Part shown: piece by piece, positions 53,671 through 64,000 of the stretch | How positions within the stretch are numbered: the first letter of the stretch is position 1 | Layout: the number at the start of each line of letters is the position of its first letter | Source of the DNA: Flabesymbios commensalis | Lineage: Eukaryota; Annelida; Polychaeta; Terebellida; Flabelligeridae | Assembly: GCA_964017125.1 (NCBI GenBank) | Contig: OZ024915.1 | Location: forward strand, 73,166,032-73,230,031 | Length of the DNA stretch: 64,000 nucleotides | Reading direction: 5' to 3' | Position numbers and translations under genes: made by a program | Notes under the pieces: model-generated | The model's database searches: none | What the model was told of the DNA's origin: nothing | Seen by the model: the letters and a program-made list of their open reading frames with translations, nothing else

Positions 53671-56533
53671 CTGGGTGGCGTTTCACTAAGCGATCTTTAA
53701 GGCAAAAATGATCTTTAAAACGCAAAATCTTCCTTAAATAAAGATTTATCCTTAATTAAAGATTTGACAGTATTCTCGCACAAGTTACGACATATCGTAG
53801 GTTTCGGATTGGTCGAGATGGCCATTTCGACTAATCCGAAGCCTACGATATATCGTAACTTGTACGATAATAAGGGCCCTGGGGGCCATTTCACTAACAT
53901 TCACTGACCTTCAGGCAAGAATATCCTTAGACTAAAGATCATCCAGTGTTCTAAAGATCTTTCTGTCTGGCCGTTTCACTAACGCGATCTTTACCTTATA
54001 TCTTAATCTTTATCGCCAAGTGCTAAATAATTTATACACGATACGATCATCATATCGCACGATACACCACAACATCCGTTGTTTTTAACCAATCTGCCGA
54101 CAGCGGGATGACATCATTGTTTTGTAAACATTCACCGGAGCAGGTGTAGTCTACTATAGAATAATGAACCACTACCGGTAGGCCTAGGTTCTTTATTTAT
54201 AAATGTAATTAAGTCAGTCAAGTTTTTAGATAATAATATTAAGGATATATAAAATATAATAGTAAATAACGCATTGTCAACACTCCAGGGGGTAATTTCA
54301 CTAACATTCACTGATCTTTAGGCAAGAATATCCTTAGACTAAAGATCATCCAGTGTTCTAAAGATCTTTCTGTCTGACCGTTTCACTAACCCGATCTTTA
54401 CCTTATATTTTAATCTTTATCGCTAAGTGCCAAATAATTTATGCACGATCATCATATCGCACGAAACACCACAACATCCGTTGGTTTTGACCAATCTGCC
54501 GACAGCTGGATGACATCATTGTTTTGTAAACATTCACCGGAGCACGTGTAGTCTACCCTAGTGAACCACTACCGGTAGGCCTAGTTTCTTTGTTTATAAA
54601 TGTATTTAAGTCAGTCAAGATTTTAGATAATAAAAATATATAAAATATAATAATAAATAACGTAATGTCGACACTCTAGGCCGAATTATATTCAGATCAA
54701 GTTAAATAACAGTAAATTTATATCAATCTTGTTAGACCGTACGTCAGACCGTGACGGGACAAGAGCACAGGGTAGGCCTATTGGTGAACATGAAGATATC
54801 GACGTCTACCTGGTGAAATTATAGATTTAATGATAGGCCTAGTTTAGCCTAACTTAACAACGTGCTACCCCTATAATGAAATTTGCCTAGGCCTATATTG
54901 TATAGCATCTGGGAGAAAGGCAACCATGCAGCATGTCGCCTGCCTATATGAGGAGGCCCTATAGTATATTTCACCTACCAGCAGATACCCCACCATGTAG
55001 GCATAGACTACACATTTATTATTGTACACACACGGAACTTGTACAATGTCTGGGTAGGTATACTATATATCTATCAGCTACCGCCACAAAACCAAAGCTT
55101 TATTTAGGTTAGGTTGGAATCAAGTATTCTTGGTCGCTATAGACATTTATTCTAGAGTTGAAAAGGCCCTAACCAGTGGGCCTAGACTAACCTACATCAA
55201 TGTTGAAGATAATCAGCGAAACTGTGAGTAAAAGGAATATTTAATTCAAGAAAAAATATAACATCTGATTAGGCCTACAACTTTGACCATTGATGCGCTG
55301 TCGTTTTCTACACAAACGGTAAAATGCAGAGTCAAATTCATGAATAAACATTATGTTAAAGATCGTCTTTAACTGTTTAAAGAGTGCCCCCGACCACTCT
55401 TTAAATCTCATCTTTATAATTAAAGATTTCGCCTTAAAAATCTTTAGTGAAACGGCTGACTTAAAGAACACTCCTTAATGATCGTTTGTGAAACAGTTAA
55501 ATCTTTAATTAAGGATAAATCTTTATTTAAGGAGGATTTGGCGTTTTAAAGATCATTTTTGCCTTAAAGATCGCTTAGTGAAACGCCACCCAGGCCCAAT
55601 TATATTCAGATCAAGTTGAATAACAGTAAATTTATATCAATCTCGTTAGACCGTGCCTCACACCGTGGACAGGACAAGAGCATAGGGTATAGGCCTATTG
55701 GTAAACATGAAGATATCGACGCCTACCTAGTAAAATTATAAATTGAATTATAGGCCTAGGTTATATTAGCCTAAGTTTACAACGTGCCACCCCTATAATG
55801 TAATTTACCTAGGTTTATATTGTATAGCATCCGTGAGAGAGGCAACCAAGCATGTCGCCTGCTTCTATTAGATAAGGCCTATAGTATATTTCACCTACCA
55901 GCACCATGTAGTCATAGACTACACATTATTGTACACACACGGAACTTGTACACTGTCCGGGTAGGAATACTAACGTTAGGCCCTGCGTTAGGCTTATATA
56001 TCTACCAGCTACCGCCACACAGCCAAAGCTTTGATTAGGTTAGGTTGGAATCAAGTATTCTTGGTCGCTATAGACATTTATTCTAGAGCTGAAAAGGTAT
56101 AGGCCCTAAACAGTGGGCCTAGACTAACCTACATCAATGTTGAAGATAATCAGCGAAACTGTGAATAAAAGGAATAATTAATTCAAGAAAAAATATAACA
56201 TCTGATTAGGCCTACAACTTTGCTCATTGATGCGCTGTCGTTTTCTACACAAATGATAAAATAATTAGAGTCAAATTCATGAATAAACATTATGTTAAAG
56301 ATCGTCTTTAACTGTTTAAAGAGTGCCCCCGACCACTCTTTAAATCGCATCTTTAAAATTAAAGATTTCGCCTTAAAAATCTTTAGTGAAACGGCTGACT
56401 TAAAGAACACTCCTTAATGATTGTTTGTGAAACAGTCAAATCTTTAATTAAGGATAAATCTTTATTTAAGGAAGATTTGGCGTTTTAAAGATCATTTTTG
56501 CCTTAAAGATCGCTTAGTGAAACGCCACCCAGG
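53671..56533 (+). mobile_element. CACTAA element composite, rearranged
   Basis: Pieces: 53671-53767 an inverted right terminus (CTGGGTGGCGTTTCACTAAG); a PAL-A; 53880-54287 and 54288-54677 two tandem left ends (TTTCACTAACATTCACTGA); 54679-55593 and 55594-56533 two tandem copies of body plus right end (GCTTAGTGAAACGCCACCCAG). Each terminus reiterates TTTCACTAA and GATCTTTA motifs. No transposase seen, so non-autonomous. Superfamily uncertain. Confidence 0.85.
53768..53879. repeat. PAL-A palindrome
   Basis: AGTATTCTCGCACAAGTTAC, GACATATCGTAGGTTTCGG, GAGATGGCCATTTCGAC, CTACGATATATCGTAACTTG, ending AGGGCCCT. Lies between CACTAA fragments. Confidence 0.9.
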
Positions 56534-56573
56534 TCATCCCGATATTGAGCCATCATCTAGTTATTCACCCGCT

Positions 56574-56630
56574 CCGCACATTGGGCCCTAGGGTAGTGGT
56601 TAGCACCGCTGCCTTTCACGTCAAAGTTTG
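56574..56630 (+). mobile_element. SINE type 1 head only
   Basis: GGGCCCTAGGGTAGTGGTTA, GCACCGCTGCCTTTCACGTC, then the match ends before the B box: a 3'-truncated SINE, the reverse of usual 5' truncation. Confidence 0.85.
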
Positions 56631-57072
56631 AAACAAACAAAAAATTGACAAAATAACTCTTTTCAAATCTTGCTGGTTGATGTCATATTTCATCTTGAAT
56701 GTTTAAAAGGTGGTGCTTAATGTACTAATAAAAAATGAAAACCTGAATATATTCGGCATCGGCGGTTAAAGGGTTAAACCTTTAAAGCCTTAGACGTTTT
56801 CCATCTGTTGTATTAGCTGTTTAAATCACTGTTATTGGGAACAGCATGAGTCCCATAAATTTGCCCAAAATAGTGGTATCAAACCCCCTATGGCCCCTCC
56901 TTTTTCAAATCCTGGATTCGCCCCTGATACACACCCCCTCTCATAGTTTCTGGTCTCAATCAGGAATCAGACGCTTATTCAACAGACACTGATTCAACGT
57001 TGATACGACGTCGCTTTTATAAACCGGCGACGTTGATTCAACGTACCCCCAGCAAACATGAAACAATAAAAT
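56631..57072. other. TTAA-rich remnants
   Basis: GCGGTTAAAGGGTTAAACC (56762) and AATCACTGTTATTGGGAAC (56827) are TTAA-element fragments. GATTCAACGTTGATACGACG / GGCGACGTTGATTCAACGT (56992-57046) is an inverted pair. Confidence 0.55.
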
Positions 57073-57131
57073 AATGCTGGTGTAATGTTGTTCCACCGTC
57101 TACGACGTCAGCCCAACATTAAGCCAGCATT
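57073..57131. repeat. PAL-D palindrome
   Basis: AATGCTGGTGTAATGTTGTTC, CACCGTCTACGACGTCAG, CCCAACATTAAGCCAGCATTG. Confidence 0.85.
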
Positions 57132-58199
57132 GGGTGAATGTATACGTGGTCCACCGTCTATGTTTTTATCTACCCCGATGACATCGCAAGTCTCTGACAC
57201 AGTGATCTCCATTTTTAAATGTAATAGTTCTAATACGATCAAAAGTTTACGCCTGCTGAAAATGGCCGTTTCACTAACATTCACTGATCTTTAGGCAAGA
57301 ATATCCTTAGACTTAAGATCATGCAGTGTTCTAAAGATATTTCTGTCTGACTGTCTCACTAACGCGATCTTTACCTTATATCCTAATCTTTATCGCCATG
57401 TGCCAAATAATTTATGCACGATCATCATATCACAGGATACACCACAACATCCGCTGTTTTTGACCAATCTGACGACAGCTGCATGACATCATTGTTTTGT
57501 AAACATTCACCGGAGCACGTGTAGCCAACCATAGGATAATGAACGACTACCAATTGGCCTAGGTTCTTTGTTTATAAATGTAATTAAAGTCAGTCAAGTT
57601 TCGAGTAATAATATTAAGGATATATAAAATATAATAATAAATAACGTTATGTCTACACTCCAGGCCAAATTATATTTAGTTCAAGTTGAATAACAGTAAA
57701 TTTAAATCAATCTCGTTGGACCGTGCGTCAGACCGTGACAGTACAAGAGCACAGGGTAGGCCTATTGGTAAACAGGTGGAGGCTGACCGCAGATTAACGT
57801 ACGTACTTTGAAGGACGTACGTACTTCGATCTAGCTGGACCGTACGTCCATTGACGTACACCTACATTTATAATAGGGCTCCCCTTCAGCGTGAGATTGC
57901 ATCGTTCCCATTTATAAATAGAAATAGCTTGACATGGGAAATCTTTCATAGAGACCTCACGCGTCGATTGATACCAAAACGAGGCTAGGCGCATGTTTAT
58001 ACTTCTGGCAAATTTACAAAGAAAGAGAGCCTGTGATTTTTGGCAACATTCTTCATTGTTTTTCGGTGAGTATTGTCACGAGCCAACGTTGGGAATTACT
58101 TTTTTATACAGAAAAACATGTATGCTATCGTAAGAGCCCAAATTTGTGTAGTTCCTATGTTTGAGTTTTCAACATTTTAAGATTATTTCAGGGTGGTGT

Positions 58200-58335
58200 A
58201 CATCCGTACGTCGATTGAAGTACGGACACCAGCCATACTTTGATCGACGTACGACAGTGATAGACGCCAAACGACGTACGTACTTCAATCGAAGTATACT
58301 TTGAATGAAGTACGTACTTCAATCGAAGTACGGTA
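58200..58335. repeat. ATCGAAGTACGTACTTCAAT subterminal cluster
   Basis: Palindromic words around CGTACGTACTTCAATCGAAG occur at least six times in 130 bp, and again near 61065-61105, both inside the ends of the 3.8-kb element. They may be binding sites. Confidence 0.75.
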
Positions 58336-58596
58336 TAGGCTTCTAAGCTAAGGCTAAGCCTTAAGCACAGCCAGGCCTGGTCTGCCCTACTTAGCTACTA
58401 GACTAGTAGGCCTAGCCTAGTAGGGCTAACCCAACAAACACAAAATATTTGTATAATATGTATACAACGTCGGCTCAACGTTGGTCCAACATTGTACAAA
58501 AGTAGGTTGACCGGTCCTTCCGATAATTATTGATCACACCCTAACACTGTATTTTAAATATGCCCAGCACTGGCACAGTGGCGGCACAGCGCAGAA

Positions 58597-58652
58597 CCAA
58601 TACTGGTTTAATGTTGGATCGCCATCTGCGATGTTGACCCAACATTACCATC
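58597..58652. repeat. PAL-D palindrome
   Basis: CTGGTTTAATGTTGGATCGCC, ATCTGCGATG, TTGACCCAACATTACC. A weaker copy lies at 58461-58496. Confidence 0.72.
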
Positions 58653-59523
58653 ATTGTTTTATGGTATAGTGTTTGGGTAGGCCTAGTGAGGAAGGTCTTT
58701 AAAATATATTCTAGTGATATCTTACTAACGTTCAGGGCCGTCATTGGGGGGCGGGGGGTTCGAGAGGGTCCCTCCCCCCCCCCCCTGTGACCACAGAATC
58801 CACTATATTCCACCAATTTGCCCCTAACAATAGAATAAAATTCCAGACCCCCTAACCTGCGTTTCCCATTCGCTCAATGCCAAATATCAATTCAAGCAGT
58901 AAATACCCCAGCAATCCAAAATTGGACCCCCCCCCCCCCCGAGAAAAAAAAAATCCTGGGCACGAACCTGCTAGCTAACTATTATGTGTTATTATTAGTC
59001 AGATCCCATTCATATAGTATAGAACTATAGGCCTACTGTTGTTTCGTAGCATTATTAAAAGACTAATTTCAATAATGCGACTATAAATGTCGCTAGCCGT
59101 TATAGAAATGGGGATGTTGTTGTTAGTAGTGTCCCAAAATATTTAATCAATTTCATTTGGTTTGAAAAGTTCTCAGATGTGGCCCTGGCAGTGCAAGGGT
59201 TTATAGTTAGTAGACTAAGTAGGCCTAGATAGGGTTATAATTGAATTATCAATAAATAAAAAAATATGTCTGCCTAAATTAACTTATACGTCACTGAAGT
59301 ACCAGTAGACTATCAACATTTACAAATACATAATTTGACAAATTTTGTTTATATTTCAGGTAACCGCTTACCAAATCATTTGACAACATACCTTCAGACT
59401 GGAGATGAAAATCAATCCCAAGATATAAGCACTAGTGTAACCCAGAAAGCAAACCGCTTCCTGTAGCATGTTTGGACACATTATAAAAGGGATTGTAGTA
59501 TTACCCCCACATGCATCCACAAT

Positions 59524-60075
59524 AGAGAGAGAGGGAGAAAGAAGACAAAAAAATATGTTCGACTCTCTCCTCTCTCTTTTTTTTCTTTTTAGAACTCTCT
59601 TTCTCACTTTCTCAGTCCTCTCTTTCTCTTCTCTCTATCGCTCTCCCCACTATCTCTTCTCTCTTTCTATCTCTCCTTACTCTCTCTCTCCTATACCCTC
59701 TCCTATTCTCTCTCTCCCACTCTCTCTCCTACTCTCGTCTCTCATACTCCCTCTCTCTTACTCTCACTCCTACTATCTTTCCTACTCTCTTTCCACTCTA
59801 TCTCCACTCTCTTCATCGCATTCTCTCATCTCTTGCTCTCTCTCCTATCTCCCTCTCTTTCTCCTACGCTCACTCCTATTCTGTCTATCTCCTATTCTGT
59901 CTCTCTTTCTCTCTCTCGCTATCTATCCTACTTTCTCCTACTCTCTCTCTCTCCCTCCTGATCTCTCTCTCTCTCCTACTCTGTCTCTCATACTCTCTCT
60001 CCTCCTCTCCACACTCTCCTCTATTTCTCTCTCCCCCTTCTCTTACTCTCTGCCCTCTCTCTCCCTTTGTGTGTC
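59524..60075 (+). repeat. Polypyrimidine (CTCT-rich) tract
   Basis: About 550 bp; after an initial GAGA stretch (59524-59545) it is almost only C and T, built from CTCTCTCC-type words. A 235-residue open frame across it is Ser/Leu low-complexity translation and not a gene. Confidence 0.95.
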
Positions 60076-60696
60076 TCTGTTGTGGGTTTCTGTGGGGGTG
60101 ATACTACAATCCGCTATACCGTACATTCCCTTTATTCATGTCATTAAAACAATGAAGGACTACGCAGTAGTATAAGATGGAAAAGGAACATGCTTCTGAT
60201 ATGGCCTGCTGTTGCTTTTTTAAGCATCAAACATTTTGGATCACTATAATATCATGCACTGATGTAGCTATTGCAATAATAAAATATTCTTGTATCTGGA
60301 AGTCTGTTTTATGTGTGTTTATAACATCATGTAAGTTAACCACCAAGAACAAAAACGTAAAAACGAGCAGAAAAATAAATAATATCGAAAACAATGAAAT
60401 ATCGATAACTCAATTGATTTTTCACCTAAGCCCTACAGCATTAAAAGAAATGTCTATCTAATTGTTATGGCAATAAATTTAATTTGGTATACAGTATATA
60501 TGATATTTTGAAATTAAAAAAATGGCCTGACCACCCTAAGGGGCTGTTCAACAATTACGTAAAGCTTTTTTGAGAGATTTTTCACCCCGCTTCCCCCCCC
60601 TCACACCCTTCATAATGCTTTTAACGTTGTACGTGTTGACTACGGTCGCTTAACCCCCCCCCCCCCTCCCTCTTCCTTCTAGGCGTTATGTAATTA

Positions 60697-60939
60697 TTAA
60701 CCCTTATGCTGCCGGGACCGAATATATCCGTTTTTAAACAACTTTCAGACCAATACATTCAACTCAAAATGCTAAAATGTTTTGTGATAGATGCTTAGTT
60801 AATCTATTAATTCATTTTAAAGATGTATTTGTTCATTAAAATAATTATTTTTCGACATTTGGAGCTGGAAATTGCGTTAGCAATTCCAGCTTCAAATGAA
60901 TGAAAAATTGTCCGAAAAAATCGGCAACATAAGGGTTAA
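60697..60939 (-). mobile_element. TTAA-4 MITE
   Basis: TTAACCCTTATGCTGCCGGG to CGGCAACATAAGGGTTAA. Hairpin near the right end: TTTTTCGACATTTGGAGCTG / CAGCTTCAAATGAATGAAAA around AATTGCGTTAGCAATT. Nested in the 3.8-kb element. Confidence 0.9.
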
Positions 60940-62393
60940 GCGGCCCCAAACACTGGCATTGTTGATAAATAATATGATCTCAGCTGGATCTCGCCAACAA
61001 TCTAAATTGTACAAGATAGACCTACAGATAATCAAGGAGATAATATTTTTCATTGTTCTTTTACGTCGATTGACGTACGATAAGTACGTCAATCGACGTA
61101 CGTACTACAATCAAAGTATTAAGACTGAAAAAAATTCACAGTTCACTAAACCCCATCGACAATTTAATGTCAATATTTAATTTTACAAACATAGAAATCT
61201 TTCAAAACAAGTTACAATCGAAACTTGAATAACACTTCTCCGAAATTATATTGTAGTTGTGATTGGCAATGTTACTATTTCTGCAAAATAAGCAAAAATG
61301 ATGTAGTATTTGAAAAGTACTAACTTTGAGCTATCATGTGTCCCTGGTGAAAGCACATTGGGAATTCCCCGCCAACTAGAATGGTAGGCTATCTACCATT
61401 GTGCAATCCTCAACCGGGCTAACCAATGACAGGAGGCGACACAAGCTACAGGACATGATATTTATAGGTACCCCTAAAGCCAGTTGATGACGAGAAGCGT
61501 ACGTCAATGGAAGTACGGTCGACCTAGATCAAAGTACGTACGTCCTTCAAAGTACGTACGTTAATCTGCGGTCGGCCTCCACCTGGTAAATATGAAGGTA
61601 GGCCTATCGACGCCTACCTGGTGAAATTATAAATTCAATTAGAGGCATACGTTATATTAGCCTAACTTTACAATGCGCCACACCTATAATGTGATTTACC
61701 TAGGCCTATATTGTATAGCCTCTGGGAGAAAGGCAACCAATCATGTCGCCTGCCTGTATGAGATATAAGGCCTAAAGTATATTTCACCTACCAGCACATA
61801 CCGCACCATAGCCTTAGACTACACATTATTGTACACACACGGAACTTGTACAATGCCTAGGTAGGTAGCCCTTTACTATATCTACCAGCTACCGCCACAT
61901 AACTGAAGCTTTGTTTAGGTTAGATTAGAATCAAATATTCTAGGTCGCTATAGACATTTTATTCTAGAGTTGAATAGGTATAAACAGTAGGCCTAGAGTA
62001 GCCTACATCAATGTTGAAGATAATCAGTGAAACTGTGAGTAAAACGAATAATTAATTCAAGAAAAAATATAAGGCCTACAATTTTTATCATTGATGTGCT
62101 GTCGTTTTCTAAGCAAATGATAAAATACAGAGTCAAATTCATGAATAAACATATGTTAACCATCGTCTTTAACTGTTTAAAGAGTGCCCCTGACCACTCT
62201 TTAAATCTCGTCTTTATAACTAAAGATTTCGCCTTAAAAATCTTTAGTGAAACGGGTCACTTAAAGATCACTCCTCAAAGATCGTTCGTGAAACAGTCAA
62301 CTCTTTAATTAAGGATAAATCTTTATTTAAGGAGGATTTGGCGTTTTAAAGATCGTTTTTGCCTTAAAGATCGCTTAGTGAAACGCTACCCAG

Positions 62394-62668
62394 TTTTCAA
62401 AGGCTCTTGATATTCGTCTCAATTTCATGCATCCGAGTTTTTTAGTAGGCATCGCGAGTGTCGTTACACAGCTGGCTGTGGAAACAAAATGGCGGTTAGT
62501 GTGTCTGGGCCTACAGCAGAGTGAATGAATTAGGCGGCCCAGTCATACCAGGTAGTTTTTAAATGTCAAATGTCAGATTTTGTGATATAAATTGATGTGC
62601 AAACAGTGGGAATTGTAAATGTTTATCTCAAATTAGATAAATACGATTATGAGTAATTTTCATCCACT
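62394..62668. other. Unassigned DNA with a YY1-like motif
   Basis: GAAACAAAATGGCGGTTAG (62482-62500) resembles the AAnATGGCGGC YY1 core-promoter motif. The ATG opens only 11 codons before a stop. Too little to call a promoter. Confidence 0.25.
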
Positions 62669-62980
62669 TTAACCCTTAAAGCGCTGAATTATGTTTTATA
62701 AACTATGGAGATCGAAGGGTTTTATTCGATTTTAAATCACCATAAATGTCTTAGTTAGCTCTTTCTGCTTCATTTGAATATCTATGTTATGGGTCCACGA
62801 CAATTAGAAATATTTTAATTCTCTCGGTGCGGGAATCGTCTTTATACGTCAGAATCTGCCGTCTACAGACGGCAGATTCTGACGTATAAAGACGATTCTG
62901 ACGTATAAAGACGATACGTCAGAATCTGACGTCTACAGACGGCAGATTCTGACGTATAAAGACGATTCCCGCACTGCAAT
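62669..62980 (-). mobile_element. TTAA-1 MITE, reverse, with doubled hairpin
   Basis: TTAACCCTTAAAGCGCTGAA, body, then CGTCTTTATACGTCAGAATC. The palindrome GTCTACAGACGGCAGATTC is present twice (62846-62896 and 62912-62967). Arms read GCCGTC/GACGGC in the first palindrome, a change relative to GACGTC in other copies. Confidence 0.9.
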
Positions 62981-63667
62981 TGTTACGTTGTATATTATAA
63001 AAAACGCATCTTTTTATTCAGACATTATTTTATAACAATATGATGGACACTCGTCATCAAATCATGAGCCTCAGCAATTTCTGTATCTCAGCAGACGAGA
63101 CGCACAGTTAGAGAAAGATGCGAAATAGAGTAAGAAATAGAGTAAATATTAAATTTAAACGAATGTGTAAAACATTTTTGCTATTACCTAGCTTCCATAA
63201 GCCATTTGAATACACTCTTATTAATTAGTACATCAATTATATGAAACAAAACATTCATTTATGATTTGCTGCTCATTAGAATTGTATGGTGATCACTTGT
63301 ACACCGGTGATTTATTTCACTGGGCGGTATTCACCATTATATCCCAGACACATTATATTTTCGCAGCAGCAGACGACATATTTATCATTATAATACATAT
63401 ACATTGTTATGGCATTAACGGCAATATTTAAAACAGAAAACAAACGGGTCAGTCAAAATATACGTTTTTGAGTATAATAAAGCAAGCAGAGCTATCAATT
63501 TGTGATATTAAGAAAGTCACCAGCTGTATATTGTCAGCACTCTGTCAGAGATAAATATCGAGCGACAAAGCTCAGTTTAATACAGGAGCTCTTCCTCATT
63601 TAATTCTCAATCCACGCAGAATATGTAAATTACACTGATAGCAAACGCAACCACTATTACACTGCTG
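62981..63667. other. AT-rich, no gene
   Basis: No recognised feature. Confidence 0.4.
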
Positions 63668-63805
63668 TGACAAGGCACATAGCAGTAACTGATTATTTTC
63701 CAAGTAAGCAGTTACAGTTGTTTGCTTTTGACATAGAGCAAAGGCAAACAGCAGTGACTGCTCACTTGAAAAGTAAGCAGTTACTGCTGTTTATCTTTGC
63801 AGTGA
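63668..63805. repeat. PAL-B palindromes, tandem pair
   Basis: GCAGTAACTGATTATTTTCC / AAGTAAGCAGTTACAGTTG and then CAGTGACTGCTCACTTG / AAAGTAAGCAGTTACTGCTG. Both arms carry GTTACTGC where the other copies have GATACTGCC. Confidence 0.85.
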
Positions 63806-64000
63806 AATACATACAGTAATGTAGCCTACAGCCTGATCCACCAACGTCTTTCAGCTATTCCATTACCAAAATCCTGGCAAAACTAGCACCGCTACCCAAA
63901 GTCAACAGTGGCACGCAACAGCAACACTGTGAAAACGCTGAGTCAGCTGTTTTTGGGGCTTTTTGTAATTTCAGTTTTGCAGCAGCAATCTCGTGTGAGA
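63806..64000. other. No feature recognised at window end
   Basis: Unassigned sequence. Confidence 0.35.

Larger units (their letters stand above)
57774..61583. mobile_element. 3.8-kb element with GTACGT-rich inverted ends
   Basis: Ends AGGTGGAGGCTGACCGCAG and CTGCGGTCGGCCTCCACC. The imperfect inverted repeat extends about 80 bp and contains AACGTACGTACTTTGAAGG. TGGTAAAC/TGGTAAAT flanks it (57766-57773, 61584-61591) and is single in the other CACTAA copies (near 54783 and 55701): a 7-8 bp target duplication, as in hAT or Zisupton elements. Internal GTACGT clusters at 58200-58335 and 61060-61105. No transposase recognised; it carries PAL-D, a pyrimidine tract and a TTAA-4. Confidence 0.82.
57264..62393 (+). 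mobile_element. CACTAA element split by a 3.8-kb insertion
   Basis: Left end 57264-57773 (GGCCGTTTCACTAACATTC) and right part 61584-62393 (ending TAGTGAAACGCTACCCAG) together give about 1.3 kb, the likely normal size of this family. Aligns with 54288-55593. Confidence 0.88.

Noticed and set aside
59468-60175. 235-residue forward open frame, the longest in the window
   Set aside because: Almost entirely Ser/Leu/Pro from a polypyrimidine tract inside a transposon.
62480-62530. Promoter and first exon at an AAAATGGCGG motif
   Set aside because: Only 11 codons follow before a stop, the putative splice donor is poor, and a single short motif is weak evidence.

Overview
This window looks like repeat-saturated, non-coding DNA from an animal genome, most likely a marine invertebrate. 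I could not place it more precisely. I found no convincing host protein-coding exon, no functional tRNA gene and no prokaryotic signal such as operons or ribosome binding sites. Almost every longer open reading frame is a repeat artefact. Statements about base composition are by eye.

Repeat labels used below. SINE: a dimeric tRNA-derived SINE with two exchangeable 5' heads, type 1 (tRNA-Glu-like, anticodon-loop sequence CTTTCAC) and type 2 (B box GGTTCGAACCC), both joined to one shared second tRNA-like monomer and one tail. TTAA-1 to TTAA-6: short (200-410 bp) non-autonomous elements that duplicate TTAA; most end in CCCTT/AAGGG, and types 1 to 4 carry one strong internal hairpin with a family-specific sequence. 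These look like piggyBac- or Kolobok-type MITEs. PAL-A to PAL-D: almost entirely palindromic repeats with cores CGATATATCG, GCAGATACTGCC, TATCTGCCACTT and GCTGGCCCAGC. MITE-E: a repeat of about 260 bp with AGGGGTCTTGT ends. CACTAA element: a DNA transposon of about 1.3 kb whose ends repeat TTTCACTAA and GATCTTTA.

Layout. 1-15.6 kb: SINEs, TTAA and PAL repeats, a 30-bp minisatellite (2.97-4.03 kb), a degenerate minisatellite (7.06-7.49 kb), a CAAT microsatellite and a foldback of about 2.1 kb (11.1-13.2 kb). 15.6-28.8 kb: a head-to-tail segmental duplication, copy I (15.6-20.9 kb) and copy II (21.4-28.8 kb). Copy I contains a further 1.8-kb tandem duplication. Copy II contains a 3.8-kb transposon with very long inverted arms and a decayed gene (21,808-25,626). 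Comparing copies gives pre-insertion sites for this transposon, a SINE and a TTAA-1 element. 28.8-53.7 kb: more SINEs and MITEs, two LINE reverse transcriptase fragments, a 5S rRNA-derived sequence, long microsatellites and three GC-rich patches (one more lies at 11.8-12.1 kb). 53.7-62.4 kb: a rearranged composite of CACTAA elements, one split by a 3.8-kb element with GTACGT-rich ends and a 7-8 bp target duplication. 62.4-64 kb: one more TTAA-1 and PAL-B hairpins.

The main biology here is transposon archaeology: TTAA elements nested in each other's termini, hairpins whose two arms change together between copies, and one large element worth following up.
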